Positions 33,560-41,224 of a stretch of 41,224 nucleotides of DNA are shown here, piece by piece. Both the position numbers and the translations under genes were made by a program. Origin of the DNA: an uncultured Bacilli bacterium (GTDB taxonomy: Bacteria; Bacillota_I; Bacilli_A; ML615J-28; CAG-698). Position 1 is the first letter of the stretch, and each line of letters starts with the position of its first letter. The stretch is taken from NCBI GenBank assembly GCA_947627395.1, contig CANQVW010000003.1, positions 1 to 41,224 of the forward strand, in the 5' to 3' direction. Under the pieces are notes generated by a model. That model searched no databases. It was not told where the DNA came from and worked only from the letters and a program-made list of their open reading frames with translations.

Positions 33560-34474
33560 ATGGCTGTCATTAGTAAAAAACAATTACTAGAAGCAGGAGT
33601 TCATTTCGGTCACAATACTCGCCGTTGGAACCCTAAAATGAAAGAGTATATCTATGAAGAAAGAAATGGAATTTACATCATCGATTTAACAAAAACAGAA
33701 AAACTTGTTGAAGATTGTTACAAAGAAATGTATACCATTGCTCAAAATGGTGGACAAATTTTATTTGTTGGAACAAGAAAACAAACCCAAGATGTAATTA
33801 AAGAAGAAGCTACAAGATGTAATATGTTCTATGTTGATCAACGCTGGTTAGGTGGAACATTAACAAACTTTAAAACCATTAAGAAATCTATTGCAAAACT
33901 ATTTAAAATTGAAGCAATGGCTACAGATGGAACTTTTGATGTTCTTCCTAAAAAAGAAGTTATTCTTTTAAAGAAAGAACAAGAGAAGTTAGAAAAGAAC
34001 TTAGGTGGAATTAAGAAAATGACAAAATTACCTGATGCTCTTTTTGTTGTAGATCCAAAAACAGAACACAATGCTGTTTTAGAGGCTCGTAAATTACATA
34101 TTCCTGTCTTTGGACTTGTAGATACAAATTGTGATCCAGATGATGTTGATTATATTATTCCAGCAAATGATGATGCAATCCGTAGTGTTAAACTAATTGT
34201 AGCAACAATGGCAAATGCAATTGTTGAAGCGAATGGTGGAACTCCAGTTGAAATTGTCTTTACGGATGAACCAGTTGCTGAAGAACAAAAACCTCGTAAA
34301 GCAAGAGAGGGTAAACCCGATCGTCGTAATCGTGATGGTAAACCTCACCAAGCAAAAGTAAAAGAGAAAAAAGTAGAAGAAGCTGCTCCAGCTGCAGAAG
34401 TTGCTCCAGTTGAAGAAACTACTCTTGTAAAGGAAACTCCTGTTCAAGAAGAAAAAAAAGAAACAGAAGAATAA
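33560..34474 (+). CDS. rpsB: 30S ribosomal protein S2 with extended C-terminal tail
   Basis: 304 residues. The first 230 or so are standard S2: [77 protein letters not shown] and [11 protein letters not shown]. Family members in Bacilli are usually 245-260 residues. Here about 70 extra residues follow: first a basic Arg/Lys-rich part ([20 protein letters not shown]), then an Ala/Glu/Val-rich acidic part ending in KKETEE. The tail is low-complexity and probably disordered. AAAGGAG precedes the start. Co-transcription with tsf, 18 bases downstream, is likely. Confidence 0.97.
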   Translation: MAVISKKQLLEAGVHFGHNTRRWNPKMKEYIYEERNGIYIIDLTKTEKLVEDCYKEMYTIAQNGGQILFVGTRKQTQDVIKEEATRCNMFYVDQRWLGGTLTNFKTIKKSIAKLFKIEAMATDGTFDVLPKKEVILLKKEQEKLEKNLGGIKKMTKLPDALFVVDPKTEHNAVLEARKLHIPVFGLVDTNCDPDDVDYIIPANDDAIRSVKLIVATMANAIVEANGGTPVEIVFTDEPVAEEQKPRKAREGKPDRRNRDGKPHQAKVKEKKVEEAAPAAEVAPVEETTLVKETPVQEEKKETEE

Positions 34475-34492
34475 AACGAAAGGGAGATAAAA

Positions 34493-35383
34493 ATGATTAG
34501 TGCACAACAAGTAAAAGAACTTCGTGAAATGACAGGTGCAGGAATGATGGATTGTAAGAAAGCACTTGTTGAGACAAATGGTAATATGGATGATGCCATC
34601 ACATGGCTTCGTGAAAAAGGTATTGCTAAAGCTGCAAAGAAAGAATCAAGAATTGCTGCTGAAGGTATTTGTGCTTTCGCTATTGACGGAAATAAAGCTG
34701 TTGTTTATGAGTTAAATAGTGAAACTGATTTCGTTGCTAAAAACCCTTTGTTTAAAGAACTTTCAGAAAAAGTAGGTAAAGCATTATTAGCAAATCAAGC
34801 TCAAAATGATGAAATGGCAATGAATGCTCAATATGAAGGTGAAAAAGTCAGTGATATGTTGATTAATGCAACAGCAACTATTGGCGAAAAAATTACTTTA
34901 AGAAGAGTTAGTTTATATGAAAAAACAGATGGACAAGTTTTTGGTGCATACTCCCATATGCAAGGAAAAATCGTTGCCTTTTCAATTTTAAATGGTTCAA
35001 ATGAAGAAGTTGCAAAAGATGTATGTATGCATGTTGCTGCCATGAATCCTTCTTATTTGGATGAAAGCAGTGTGGATGCTGAATTCTTAGCTAAAGAAAC
35101 TGAAATCATCAGACAAGAAGCCTTAAATGAAAATGCTCAAGCTGCAAAACCAAAACCAGAAAACATTGTTGAAAAGATGGTTGAGGGTAGAGTAAAGAAA
35201 ATGTTGAGAGAAATCTGTTTAGTTGATCAAGCTTTTGTTAAAAATCCTGATCAAACTGTTGGACAATATGTAAAAGAAAAAGGTTGTCAAATCGTTTCAT
35301 ATGTACGCCTTGGCGTTGGCGAAGGAATCGAAAAGAAAAAAGACGATTTTGTTGCAGAAGTTATGGCTGCAGTCAACAAATAA
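34493..35383 (+). CDS. tsf: Elongation factor Ts
   Basis: A 296-residue guanine-nucleotide exchange factor for EF-Tu. The N-terminal UBA-like domain has KELREMTGAGMMDCKKAL, followed by AITWLREKGIAKAAKK. The EF-Tu-contacting core begins ELNSETDFVAKNPLF. The second EF-Ts repeat contains HVAAMNP and the C-terminal QAFVKNPDQTVGQYV. Length and order are standard. AAAGGGAG stands before the start. rpsB-tsf is the normal pair, and an intrinsic terminator lies four bases behind the stop. Confidence 0.97.
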   Translation: MISAQQVKELREMTGAGMMDCKKALVETNGNMDDAITWLREKGIAKAAKKESRIAAEGICAFAIDGNKAVVYELNSETDFVAKNPLFKELSEKVGKALLANQAQNDEMAMNAQYEGEKVSDMLINATATIGEKITLRRVSLYEKTDGQVFGAYSHMQGKIVAFSILNGSNEEVAKDVCMHVAAMNPSYLDESSVDAEFLAKETEIIRQEALNENAQAAKPKPENIVEKMVEGRVKKMLREICLVDQAFVKNPDQTVGQYVKEKGCQIVSYVRLGVGEGIEKKKDDFVAEVMAAVNK

Positions 35384-35387
35384 AAAG

Positions 35388-35411
35388 AAGGCACAGAAGA
35401 TGTGCCTTTTT
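35388..35411 (+). terminator. Terminator between tsf and pyrH
   Basis: AAGGCACA (35388-35395), loop GAAGA and TGTGCCTT (35401-35408) with following T residues form a compact hairpin 23 bases before the pyrH start codon. It would separate the rpsB-tsf mRNA from pyrH-frr, or act as a partial attenuator, since no strong promoter is visible between it and pyrH. Confidence 0.85.
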
Positions 35412-35433
35412 GACTAAAAATAAGGAGGGTTAT

Positions 35434-36150
35434 ATGAAAAGAATCATATTGAAAATTAGTGGTGAAGCATTATCTGGTGGAAAACAATCTTCGACTGGAA
35501 TTAGTGTTGCTAAAGTGAATGAAGTTGCAAAAGAAATCAAAGCATTATATGATTTAGGAGATATACAATTAGGAATCATTTGTGGTGCTGGTAATATTTG
35601 GCGTGGAAGAGATGCAATAGAAAATGGAATGGATCGTACAAGTGCAGATTATATGGGAATGTTAGGAACCATATTGAATGCTGTTGCCCTTCAAAGCTCG
35701 TTAGAAAAACTAGGTTTAGAAACTAGAGTAATGACTTCTCTTTCAATTCCCCAAATTGCCGAACCCTACATTAGAAGAAAAGCAGATTCACATTTAAATA
35801 AAGGAAGAATATGTATTTTTGGTGGGGGAACTGGAAATCCATTCTTTACCACTGATACAACAGCAGCATTAAGAGCTTCTGAACTAGGGTGCAATATGAT
35901 TTTGATGGCTAAAAATGGAACAGATGGTGTATATGATTTAGATCCAAGAAAGCATAAGGATGCAAAAAAATACATCACATTATCTCATCAAGAAGTGATT
36001 GAAAAACAACTTGGTGTTATGGATTTAACAGCTGCAACCTTATGTATGGAAAATCATATTGATATTCTTGTCTTTGATATGAATCAACCTGGAAACATTA
36101 GTAAAGTTGTTGTAAATCCAAGTATTGGAACATTAGTTACAAGTAAATAA
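35434..36150 (+). CDS. pyrH: UMP kinase
   Basis: 238 residues from the ATG at 35434 (AAGGAGGG upstream). An in-frame ATG inside tsf gives an unlikely Arg-rich extension and was rejected. The enzyme phosphorylates UMP with ATP and belongs to the amino acid kinase fold: ILKISGEALSGG (ATP site), ICGAGNIWRGRDA, RTSADYMGMLGTILNAVAL (UMP contact), FGGGTGNPFFTTDTTAALRA and KNGTDGVYDLDPRK. It is followed by frr after 14 bases, the conserved order in Bacteria. Confidence 0.97.
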   Translation: MKRIILKISGEALSGGKQSSTGISVAKVNEVAKEIKALYDLGDIQLGIICGAGNIWRGRDAIENGMDRTSADYMGMLGTILNAVALQSSLEKLGLETRVMTSLSIPQIAEPYIRRKADSHLNKGRICIFGGGTGNPFFTTDTTAALRASELGCNMILMAKNGTDGVYDLDPRKHKDAKKYITLSHQEVIEKQLGVMDLTAATLCMENHIDILVFDMNQPGNISKVVVNPSIGTLVTSK

Positions 36151-36164
36151 AGGAGGAAAAGAAT

Positions 36165-36722
36165 ATGTCACAATCCATAATTAATGCAGGCGAAGAAAAA
36201 ATGAGTAAGACCATTGAGTCTTTTAAAAAAGAATTGCAAACAGTGAAAACAGGTCGTGCTAATCCAGCTATTTTAAATAAAGTAGAAGTAGTTTATTATG
36301 GGACACCTACACCACTAAATCAAATTGCTGCTATATCAGCAGCGGATGCTCAAGTTTTAGTAATTAAACCTTATGATAAAAATATCCTAAGAGACATTGA
36401 AAAAGCCATTCTAGTAGCCAATTTAAATTTAACTCCACAAAATGATGGAAGTGTCATTCGCATTGTTTTTCCACCTCTTACAGAACAAACTAGAAAACAA
36501 CTTGTAAAAGAAGTAAAAGCAAATTGCGAACACTTTAAAGTTGCTATTCGTAATGTTCGTCGTGAAATGATTGAGCAATTAAAGAAGCTAGAAAAAGATG
36601 GATTAATTACCGAAGATGAATTGAAAAGAAGAAGTGATGAAGTCCAAAAAATGACAGATAAATATGTTGCTAAAGTAGATGATTTAATGAAGGAAAAAGA
36701 GGCTCAATTAATGGAAATCTAA
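36165..36722 (+). CDS. frr: Ribosome recycling factor
   Basis: 185 residues, the standard length. It splits post-termination ribosomes together with EF-G. Typical features are the N-terminal helix with KMSKTIESFKKELQTVKTGRANPAIL, YYGTPTPLNQIAAIS, DKNILRDIEKAI, LTPQNDGSVIRIVFPPLTEQTRKQL and the C-terminal helix RRSDEVQKMTDKYVAKVDDL (in pieces). AAAGGAGG precedes the start. It ends the translation block and is followed by a terminator. Confidence 0.97.
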   Translation: MSQSIINAGEEKMSKTIESFKKELQTVKTGRANPAILNKVEVVYYGTPTPLNQIAAISAADAQVLVIKPYDKNILRDIEKAILVANLNLTPQNDGSVIRIVFPPLTEQTRKQLVKEVKANCEHFKVAIRNVRREMIEQLKKLEKDGLITEDELKRRSDEVQKMTDKYVAKVDDLMKEKEAQLMEI

Positions 36723-36743
36723 TGCTTCATCTTTAAATATAGA

Positions 36744-36777
36744 AAAAAGGTCTAACAAAAAAGTTAGACTTTTTTTA
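36744..36777 (+). terminator. Terminator of the pyrH-frr unit
   Basis: GGTCTAAC and GTTAGACT flank an A-rich loop, with an A-tract to the left and a run of seven T residues to the right. From 36778 to 36937 there is only AT-rich sequence with no recognisable gene. Confidence 0.85.
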
Positions 36778-36937
36778 TGGAAGGATCTTAAAATGATTTT
36801 GCACATAAACTTTTTTTTAGGCATATATTGATAGTGGTTTATGACTAAAATCATCATTAAATTTGTAAACGTTCTCTTTTTATTCTCTTTATCAAGAAAG
36901 CGCATACAAAAAAGTTAATCAAAAAAAAGTAAAACGT

Positions 36938-36967
36938 TTGACAAAAATATACATAGGGGTGTATAAT
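36938..36967 (+). promoter_or_regulatory. Sigma-A promoter of the large BIG2 lipoprotein gene
   Basis: TTGACA (36938-36943), 18 bases and TATAAT (36962-36967): both hexamers are consensus. The start codon is 53 bases downstream, behind AGGAGG. Confidence 0.85.
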
Positions 36968-37020
36968 GATAATATAGTCGGATGACTATGAAAAAAAATT
37001 TAATACTAGGAGGAAAAAGT

Positions 37021-40000
37021 ATGAAAAAGCTATTAGCCTTGTTCGTGCTAATGTTAAGTGTATTCGTCTTTGTGGGATGTGATAAAACTAAAAATCCTAC
37101 ACTAGATTTTGATACAAAATCTTATACACTTAAAATTAACGAAGAAGTAACATTAGAACCTAAAGTTACTAACTTTGAAGGCGAACCTACCGTGAATTAC
37201 ACTGTTGCCGATGAAAATGTTGTTCAAGTAACGAATGGTGTAATGAAAGGAATGGCAGAAGGTAGTACAACTGTTACTGCTAGTCTTGAAGGACATAGCA
37301 AAGTAAAAGTTGAATTACAAGTTACTGTCACAAGCGATACTCAAGAAATTCCAGTAACTAGTGTAGCAGTTACAGGTGATAATACAGTTAGAGTAGGTCA
37401 AAAGATTACTCTTACAGCGACCGTTACCCCAGCAAATGCAACAAATGCAGAAGTTACTTGGGAATCTAGCAACGCTGCAGTTGCAACCGTTGAAAATGGT
37501 ACAGTTACTGGTGTTACAGTTGGAACTGTTGATATTACTGCAAAAGCAGGTGGCAAAGAGGGTAAGATGAGCGTTACCGTTGCTGCTCCTCTTGGAACTG
37601 AAATTTCTATTAATGGAACAGCTACAATGAATGCTGGAACTGAGCAAACATTAACTGCAACCGTTTCTCCAGCAACTGCTAGTCAAGAAGTTGCTTGGAC
37701 ATCAAGCGATAACACTAAGGCTACTGTTGATGCAACTGGTAAAGTAAGTGCTCTTGCTGCAGGAGAAGTAACCATCACAGCAACAACTAAAGATGGAAGC
37801 AATGTTAAAAAAGATTTTAAAATAACAATTACAGCTTTAGCAACTAAAGTTGAAGTAACTGGACCAACTGAAATGAAAGTTGGAGAAACAAAAACATTAA
37901 CTGCAGCCGTTACTCCAGCAACTGCAAATCAAAGCGTTAATTGGCAAAGTAGTGATAATACTAAAGCTACTGTCACTCAAAGTGGTGAAGTAACTGCACT
38001 TGTTGCAGGAGAAGTAACCATCACAGCAACCGCTATAGATGGAACTGATATCTCTGGATCAATTACAATTACTATCACTGTTCCACAAGTTGAAGTGATT
38101 TCTGTAACAGGAAATGCCAACATGAATGTAGGAGAATCTCAACAATTGACTGCTGTTGTCGCTCCAGCAAATGCTAATCAAGAAGTAACTTGGACATCAA
38201 GTGCTTCTACTACAGCACAAGTAAGTGAAACAGGTAAAGTTACTGCACTTGCTGCAGGAGAAGTAACCATCACAGCAACCGCTAAAGATGGAAGCAATGT
38301 TTCAGGTACAATTACAATTACAATCGTTGTACCAAAAGTTTCATCTATTGAAATTAAAGGTATTAACAGAATGGCTATCGGTAAATCCCAAACATTAACA
38401 GCAACTGTTTTACCAGCAGGTGCTGAAAAAGGAGTTACATGGTCAGTTAACGACGGTACTAAAGCAGAAATTAATGCTGATACAGGTGAAATTACTGCCA
38501 AAGCTGCAGGCGAAGTTACTGTTACTGCAACAGCAAAAGATGGTAGCAATACAACTGGAACATTTACAATTAAAATTGAACAATATGATATGTCAAAATT
38601 CGTTGTTGATTCCACATTAACTGATGGAGCTACATTCACATACGAAGAAGTTGACTTTAAAGAAGGAGTTAATGCTTTCAAAACTTTAGCTGAAGTATTG
38701 GAAGCTGCTGAAGAAAATTCAACAATTTACTTCAAACCAGGTACATATGAACAATCATTAACTATTTCCACAAACAATTTGACATTCGTTGGTCCTAATG
38801 CAGGTAAAAATCCAAATAAAGATGAGCGTAGTGAAGAAGCTATCCTTAAAGGTGTTATTCGATTTGCTGAAAACACAACAGGAATTACATTTGATGGATT
38901 TGAATTTACTGGATCTACTTCTCTAGAAACAATATCTTATTTCTATGAATTCGTATTTAGAAATAATAATGTTCATGATATTACAAGAACTAGAGGCGAA
39001 GGCGACGACAAAATTAGTGATGCCGTTTATAAACCTGTTAATAGAGTAAGACCATTCTCATTCTTATTGCTTTATGAAGAAGCAATGGGAGGAGCAAATT
39101 TACTTGGAAATATGACCATCCAAAATAATAAATTTGAAAACTTAAATTGTAACGTTATGAGTTTCTCACGTACAAGTCCAGATAAAAATATTATTATTGA
39201 TGGAAATGTCATTAGAAATATGGCTCAAGAAGGAATTCGTTTTGATGGTGGATATAACAATGGTAATTATTACATTACCAACAATGTATTTGAAAACGAT
39301 GAATTAGGAAGCTGTACAGCAATCTTATTCCGTGCTTATAGTGCTAATCAAGGTTTAACTCAAAACATTACTATTCAACACAATTCATTCAAGAATATTG
39401 GTAATCCTGAACTTTATTCTGAGTTACCAGAATATGTTGCCGCAATTGCATTCAATATGTATAATGATGTAAATGCAAGCTTATATATTTCATACAACAC
39501 ATTTGAAGATTGTTATCGTGGAATCAAGTTAAGAAATAATACAAGTTATCCTGATACTTGGTTAGGTGAAATTCATTATAATTACTTCAAAAACATGACT
39601 GCTGAAATCTATATTGAAGGTGATGCAGGAGAAGGAGGTAATTTAGGTTTATTCACTTATAACTACTTCGAAGATGCTGAAGGAAATCCTATCATTGATG
39701 AAACTACTTTATCTTCATTGATATTAAAAGCAAAATCTTATGCAAATTACTTCAAGAATAAATATGATTATTTAAGCGCTATTCAATCTACAGAAGATGA
39801 AGCAACTCTTTATGTTGATGGAAACTGGTCATCTTTAAGTGAAGGTGAAGAAGTTTTATTCCAATCATTAAAGTTAATTGTTGGTGTTAATGCATTTGGA
39901 ACTATTCAAGAAGCATTAGATGCAGCAAAAGATGGCGATGTTATTTATATCTTTGCTGGAACATATGCTGAAGACTTAACAGTTTCTAAGAATGTTCATT

Positions 40001-41224
40001 TCTATGGACCAAACGTATCTATTAATCCTAACTATCAAGAAAGAGTTGCAGAAGCTATGATTGATGGTGAAATTAAAATTGGTGCAGTTACTGATGTTTC
40101 ATTTGTTGGATTAGAATTCTTTAACGATATTCTTTTCCGTTCAGTTGATGCTCAAACAACCATCAAAGGATTAACGATGGATAAATGTTACTTCACAGCA
40201 ACAACATTCCCATCAGGACCAGATGCAATCGTATACTTTGCTGGACCAACTGAAGATTGCACATTTAATGAAAACTTATTTGAAGATACATTAGGTAAAT
40301 TAGGTAGAGTGATTCGTTTTGTTGATTCAAAGAATTTAACTGTCACAAATAATGTATTTAATGGTGGATTCGATATTTTCTACGCTGAAGGAACCAAAGG
40401 TTTATACGGAACAACTACAATCAATTATAATGAGTTCTCAAACTGGAATCAATTTGCCTTGAATATTCGTTTAATTACAGGAACTGACTTTATAGTTAAA
40501 GGAAATAATTTCACTTCAACTGCAGCGTTGGGTGGAGCTAGTGATTATGCAGGTGTTATTAACATTACTTCTTTCGCTGGTGCAGAAAACTGTACAGTAG
40601 ATATCGAATATAATGTTTGGACAGATGTTCGTGGATGGCATGTTATTCGTTTACGAGATCAAGCTGCAAAAGCTACTAATATCCATGTAAATGTTCATCA
40701 TAATGAATTCTTAGGTGATATTATGAACACCACAACTCCTACAACTATTTTGTTTATTCAAAATGATAGTGAAGAAGCAGATGTTGTTAATGCCGATCAA
40801 AACTATTATGAAGGTTCAGATAAACAACCATTTACTCCAGCAGATAATTTATTTACAAATGTTGGTTCACGTACAAATGATTATGTAACAAAAGCTGAAG
40901 TTGACCAAGCAATTAAATTATATTTAATGCAAGGTAAATCTGGTTATGGAGAAACTGTTCTTCCTACTGGAATTACAATTAATAACAAAATTGAAACTTT
41001 GTTATTTGGTGAAGAACATCAAATCAACTATACTCTTACTCCAATGGAAGTAACAAACAAAAAAGTATCTTTCACAAGTAGTGATGAAGATGTTGCTACA
41101 GTTAGTGCAACAGGACTTGTTAAACCTACAGGTACAAAGAGTGGAACTGTAACGATTACAGTTACATGTCTTGCTGATGAAAACATTACAGATAGCATGA
41201 CAATTCAAGTTACTCATCCAACAG
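37021..41224 (+). CDS. Very large lipoprotein with tandem BIG2 Ig-like domains and parallel beta-helix regions, 3' end beyond window
   Basis: 1401 codons are visible and the frame is still open at the window edge. A signal peptide ends in the lipobox VFVGC (Cys20), so the protein is anchored outside the membrane. After a first Ig-like domain (about 24-106) come five BIG2 domains of about 82 residues each (107-521), with the usual T-x-T-A-x-V-x-P-x-x-A core and W-x-S-S-x-x-x-x-A-x-V strand, for example TLTATVTPANAT and TVTGVTVGTVDITAKA. Residues about 547-927 and 954-1277 look like two right-handed parallel beta-helix domains: each begins with a FKTLAEVLEAA or FGTIQEALDAA segment and PGTYEQSL or AGTYAEDL, then many N-N-x-F coils. 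Another BIG2-like domain starts near 1315. Beta-helices of this kind bind or cleave polysaccharides; no catalytic set was identified. Confidence 0.88.
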   Translation, partial: MKKLLALFVLMLSVFVFVGCDKTKNPTLDFDTKSYTLKINEEVTLEPKVTNFEGEPTVNYTVADENVVQVTNGVMKGMAEGSTTVTASLEGHSKVKVELQVTVTSDTQEIPVTSVAVTGDNTVRVGQKITLTATVTPANATNAEVTWESSNAAVATVENGTVTGVTVGTVDITAKAGGKEGKMSVTVAAPLGTEISINGTATMNAGTEQTLTATVSPATASQEVAWTSSDNTKATVDATGKVSALAAGEVTITATTKDGSNVKKDFKITITALATKVEVTGPTEMKVGETKTLTAAVTPATANQSVNWQSSDNTKATVTQSGEVTALVAGEVTITATAIDGTDISGSITITITVPQVEVISVTGNANMNVGESQQLTAVVAPANANQEVTWTSSASTTAQVSETGKVTALAAGEVTITATAKDGSNVSGTITITIVVPKVSSIEIKGINRMAIGKSQTLTATVLPAGAEKGVTWSVNDGTKAEINADTGEITAKAAGEVTVTATAKDGSNTTGTFTIKIEQYDMSKFVVDSTLTDGATFTYEEVDFKEGVNAFKTLAEVLEAAEENSTIYFKPGTYEQSLTISTNNLTFVGPNAGKNPNKDERSEEAILKGVIRFAENTTGITFDGFEFTGSTSLETISYFYEFVFRNNNVHDITRTRGEGDDKISDAVYKPVNRVRPFSFLLLYEEAMGGANLLGNMTIQNNKFENLNCNVMSFSRTSPDKNIIIDGNVIRNMAQEGIRFDGGYNNGNYYITNNVFENDELGSCTAILFRAYSANQGLTQNITIQHNSFKNIGNPELYSELPEYVAAIAFNMYNDVNASLYISYNTFEDCYRGIKLRNNTSYPDTWLGEIHYNYFKNMTAEIYIEGDAGEGGNLGLFTYNYFEDAEGNPIIDETTLSSLILKAKSYANYFKNKYDYLSAIQSTEDEATLYVDGNWSSLSEGEEVLFQSLKLIVGVNAFGTIQEALDAAKDGDVIYIFAGTYAEDLTVSKNVHFYGPNVSINPNYQERVAEAMIDGEIKIGAVTDVSFVGLEFFNDILFRSVDAQTTIKGLTMDKCYFTATTFPSGPDAIVYFAGPTEDCTFNENLFEDTLGKLGRVIRFVDSKNLTVTNNVFNGGFDIFYAEGTKGLYGTTTINYNEFSNWNQFALNIRLITGTDFIVKGNNFTSTAALGGASDYAGVINITSFAGAENCTVDIEYNVWTDVRGWHVIRLRDQAAKATNIHVNVHHNEFLGDIMNTTTPTTILFIQNDSEEADVVNADQNYYEGSDKQPFTPADNLFTNVGSRTNDYVTKAEVDQAIKLYLMQGKSGYGETVLPTGITINNKIETLLFGEEHQINYTLTPMEVTNKKVSFTSSDEDVATVSATGLVKPTGTKSGTVTITVTCLADENITDSMTIQVTHPT
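37591..38330 (+). repeat. Tandem BIG2-coding repeats, three copies of about 246-249 bases
   Basis: Three consecutive domains inside the lipoprotein gene share near-identical DNA. A 26-base segment beginning GCAGGAGAAGTAACCATCAC occurs at 37759, 38005 and 38254, so the periods are 246 and 249 bases. Similarity is highest in the second half of each unit and lower in the flanking domains. Confidence 0.85.

Noticed and set aside
34193-34510. Minus-strand frame of 105 codons opposite the rpsB tail
   Set aside because: Its Phe/Cys/Ser-rich product is the complement of the charged low-complexity S2 tail; it has no promoter or ribosome binding site.
35284-35433. Upstream extension of pyrH into tsf
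   Set aside because: The extension is an Arg/Cys-rich out-of-frame reading of tsf; the ATG at 35434 has a perfect ribosome binding site and gives the standard UMP kinase length.
37591-38330. Regular 246-base repeats as a non-coding array
   Set aside because: The repeats keep one reading frame and encode BIG2 domains.
37315-38681. Long minus-strand open frames opposite the BIG2 domains (37315-37647 and 38178-38681)
   Set aside because: They are antisense shadows of the repetitive Thr/Ala/Val-rich lipoprotein gene, with no ribosome binding sites and Ser/Cys- or Val/Ser-biased products.

Overview
The window is one contiguous stretch of an AT-rich, Firmicutes-type chromosome. Gene neighbourhoods match the Bacillus core order in several places: miaB-cotE; polA-mutM-coaE-dnaB-dnaI-thrS with a T-box leader; and trmFO-xerC-rpsB-tsf-pyrH-frr. 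DnaB and DnaI of the Firmicutes type and a recognisable CotE spore-coat protein point to class Bacilli, in a lineage that forms spores or recently did. The extreme AT bias and the large repeat-rich surface proteins suggest an uncultured gut relative of Erysipelotrichia/RF39-like Bacilli (inference). TGA is used as a normal stop (for example trmFO, mutM, the CPBP protease and a TasA-like gene), so this is genetic code 11, not the Mycoplasma code.

Layout. 1-4.9 kb: 3' part of miaB, a decayed gene, cotE, a SafA-like LysM protein, and a lipoprotein with InlB-type repeats and an SGNH hydrolase domain. 4.9-6.1 kb: a convergent DUF362/ferredoxin protein. 6.2-13.7 kb: a five-gene surface operon. Four small membrane-anchored or secreted proteins, several with TasA/camelysin-like features, precede a 1343-residue secreted protein with two blocks of GLUG repeats. 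It ends at a strong terminator. I consider this the most novel part of the window. 13.8-14.6 kb: a decayed accessory patch with one small unknown gene. 14.7-16.3 kb: a MATE efflux pump behind a structured leader resembling the guanidine-IV (mepA) riboswitch, with two palindromes at its 3' end. 16.4-17.6 kb, minus strand: a small Tyr/Gln/Pro-rich membrane protein and a VanY-type lipoprotein carboxypeptidase. Both have upstream sequences fitting the sigma-K consensus.

17.6-28.1 kb: the replication, repair and translation block polA, mutM, coaE, an unknown 118-aa gene, dnaB, dnaI, T-box-thrS, a CPBP protease and a TPR protein. 28.1-29.8 kb: a broken DUF4143 AAA ATPase of visibly different base composition. 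29.9-31 kb: a three-LysM protein without a signal peptide and a flavin-reductase-like protein. 31.1-36.7 kb: trmFO, xerC, rpsB (with structured leader and a long charged tail), tsf, pyrH and frr. 37.0 kb to the window end: the first 1401 codons of a very large lipoprotein with tandem Ig-like (BIG2) domains and two parallel beta-helix regions.

Three themes run through the window: core information processing; spore coat and cortex (cotE, SafA-like LysM, possibly the sigma-K-type genes and the triple-LysM protein); and a heavily decorated cell surface (InlB/SGNH lipoprotein, TasA/GLUG operon, BIG2/beta-helix lipoprotein). No tRNA, rRNA, CRISPR array or intact insertion sequence was seen.
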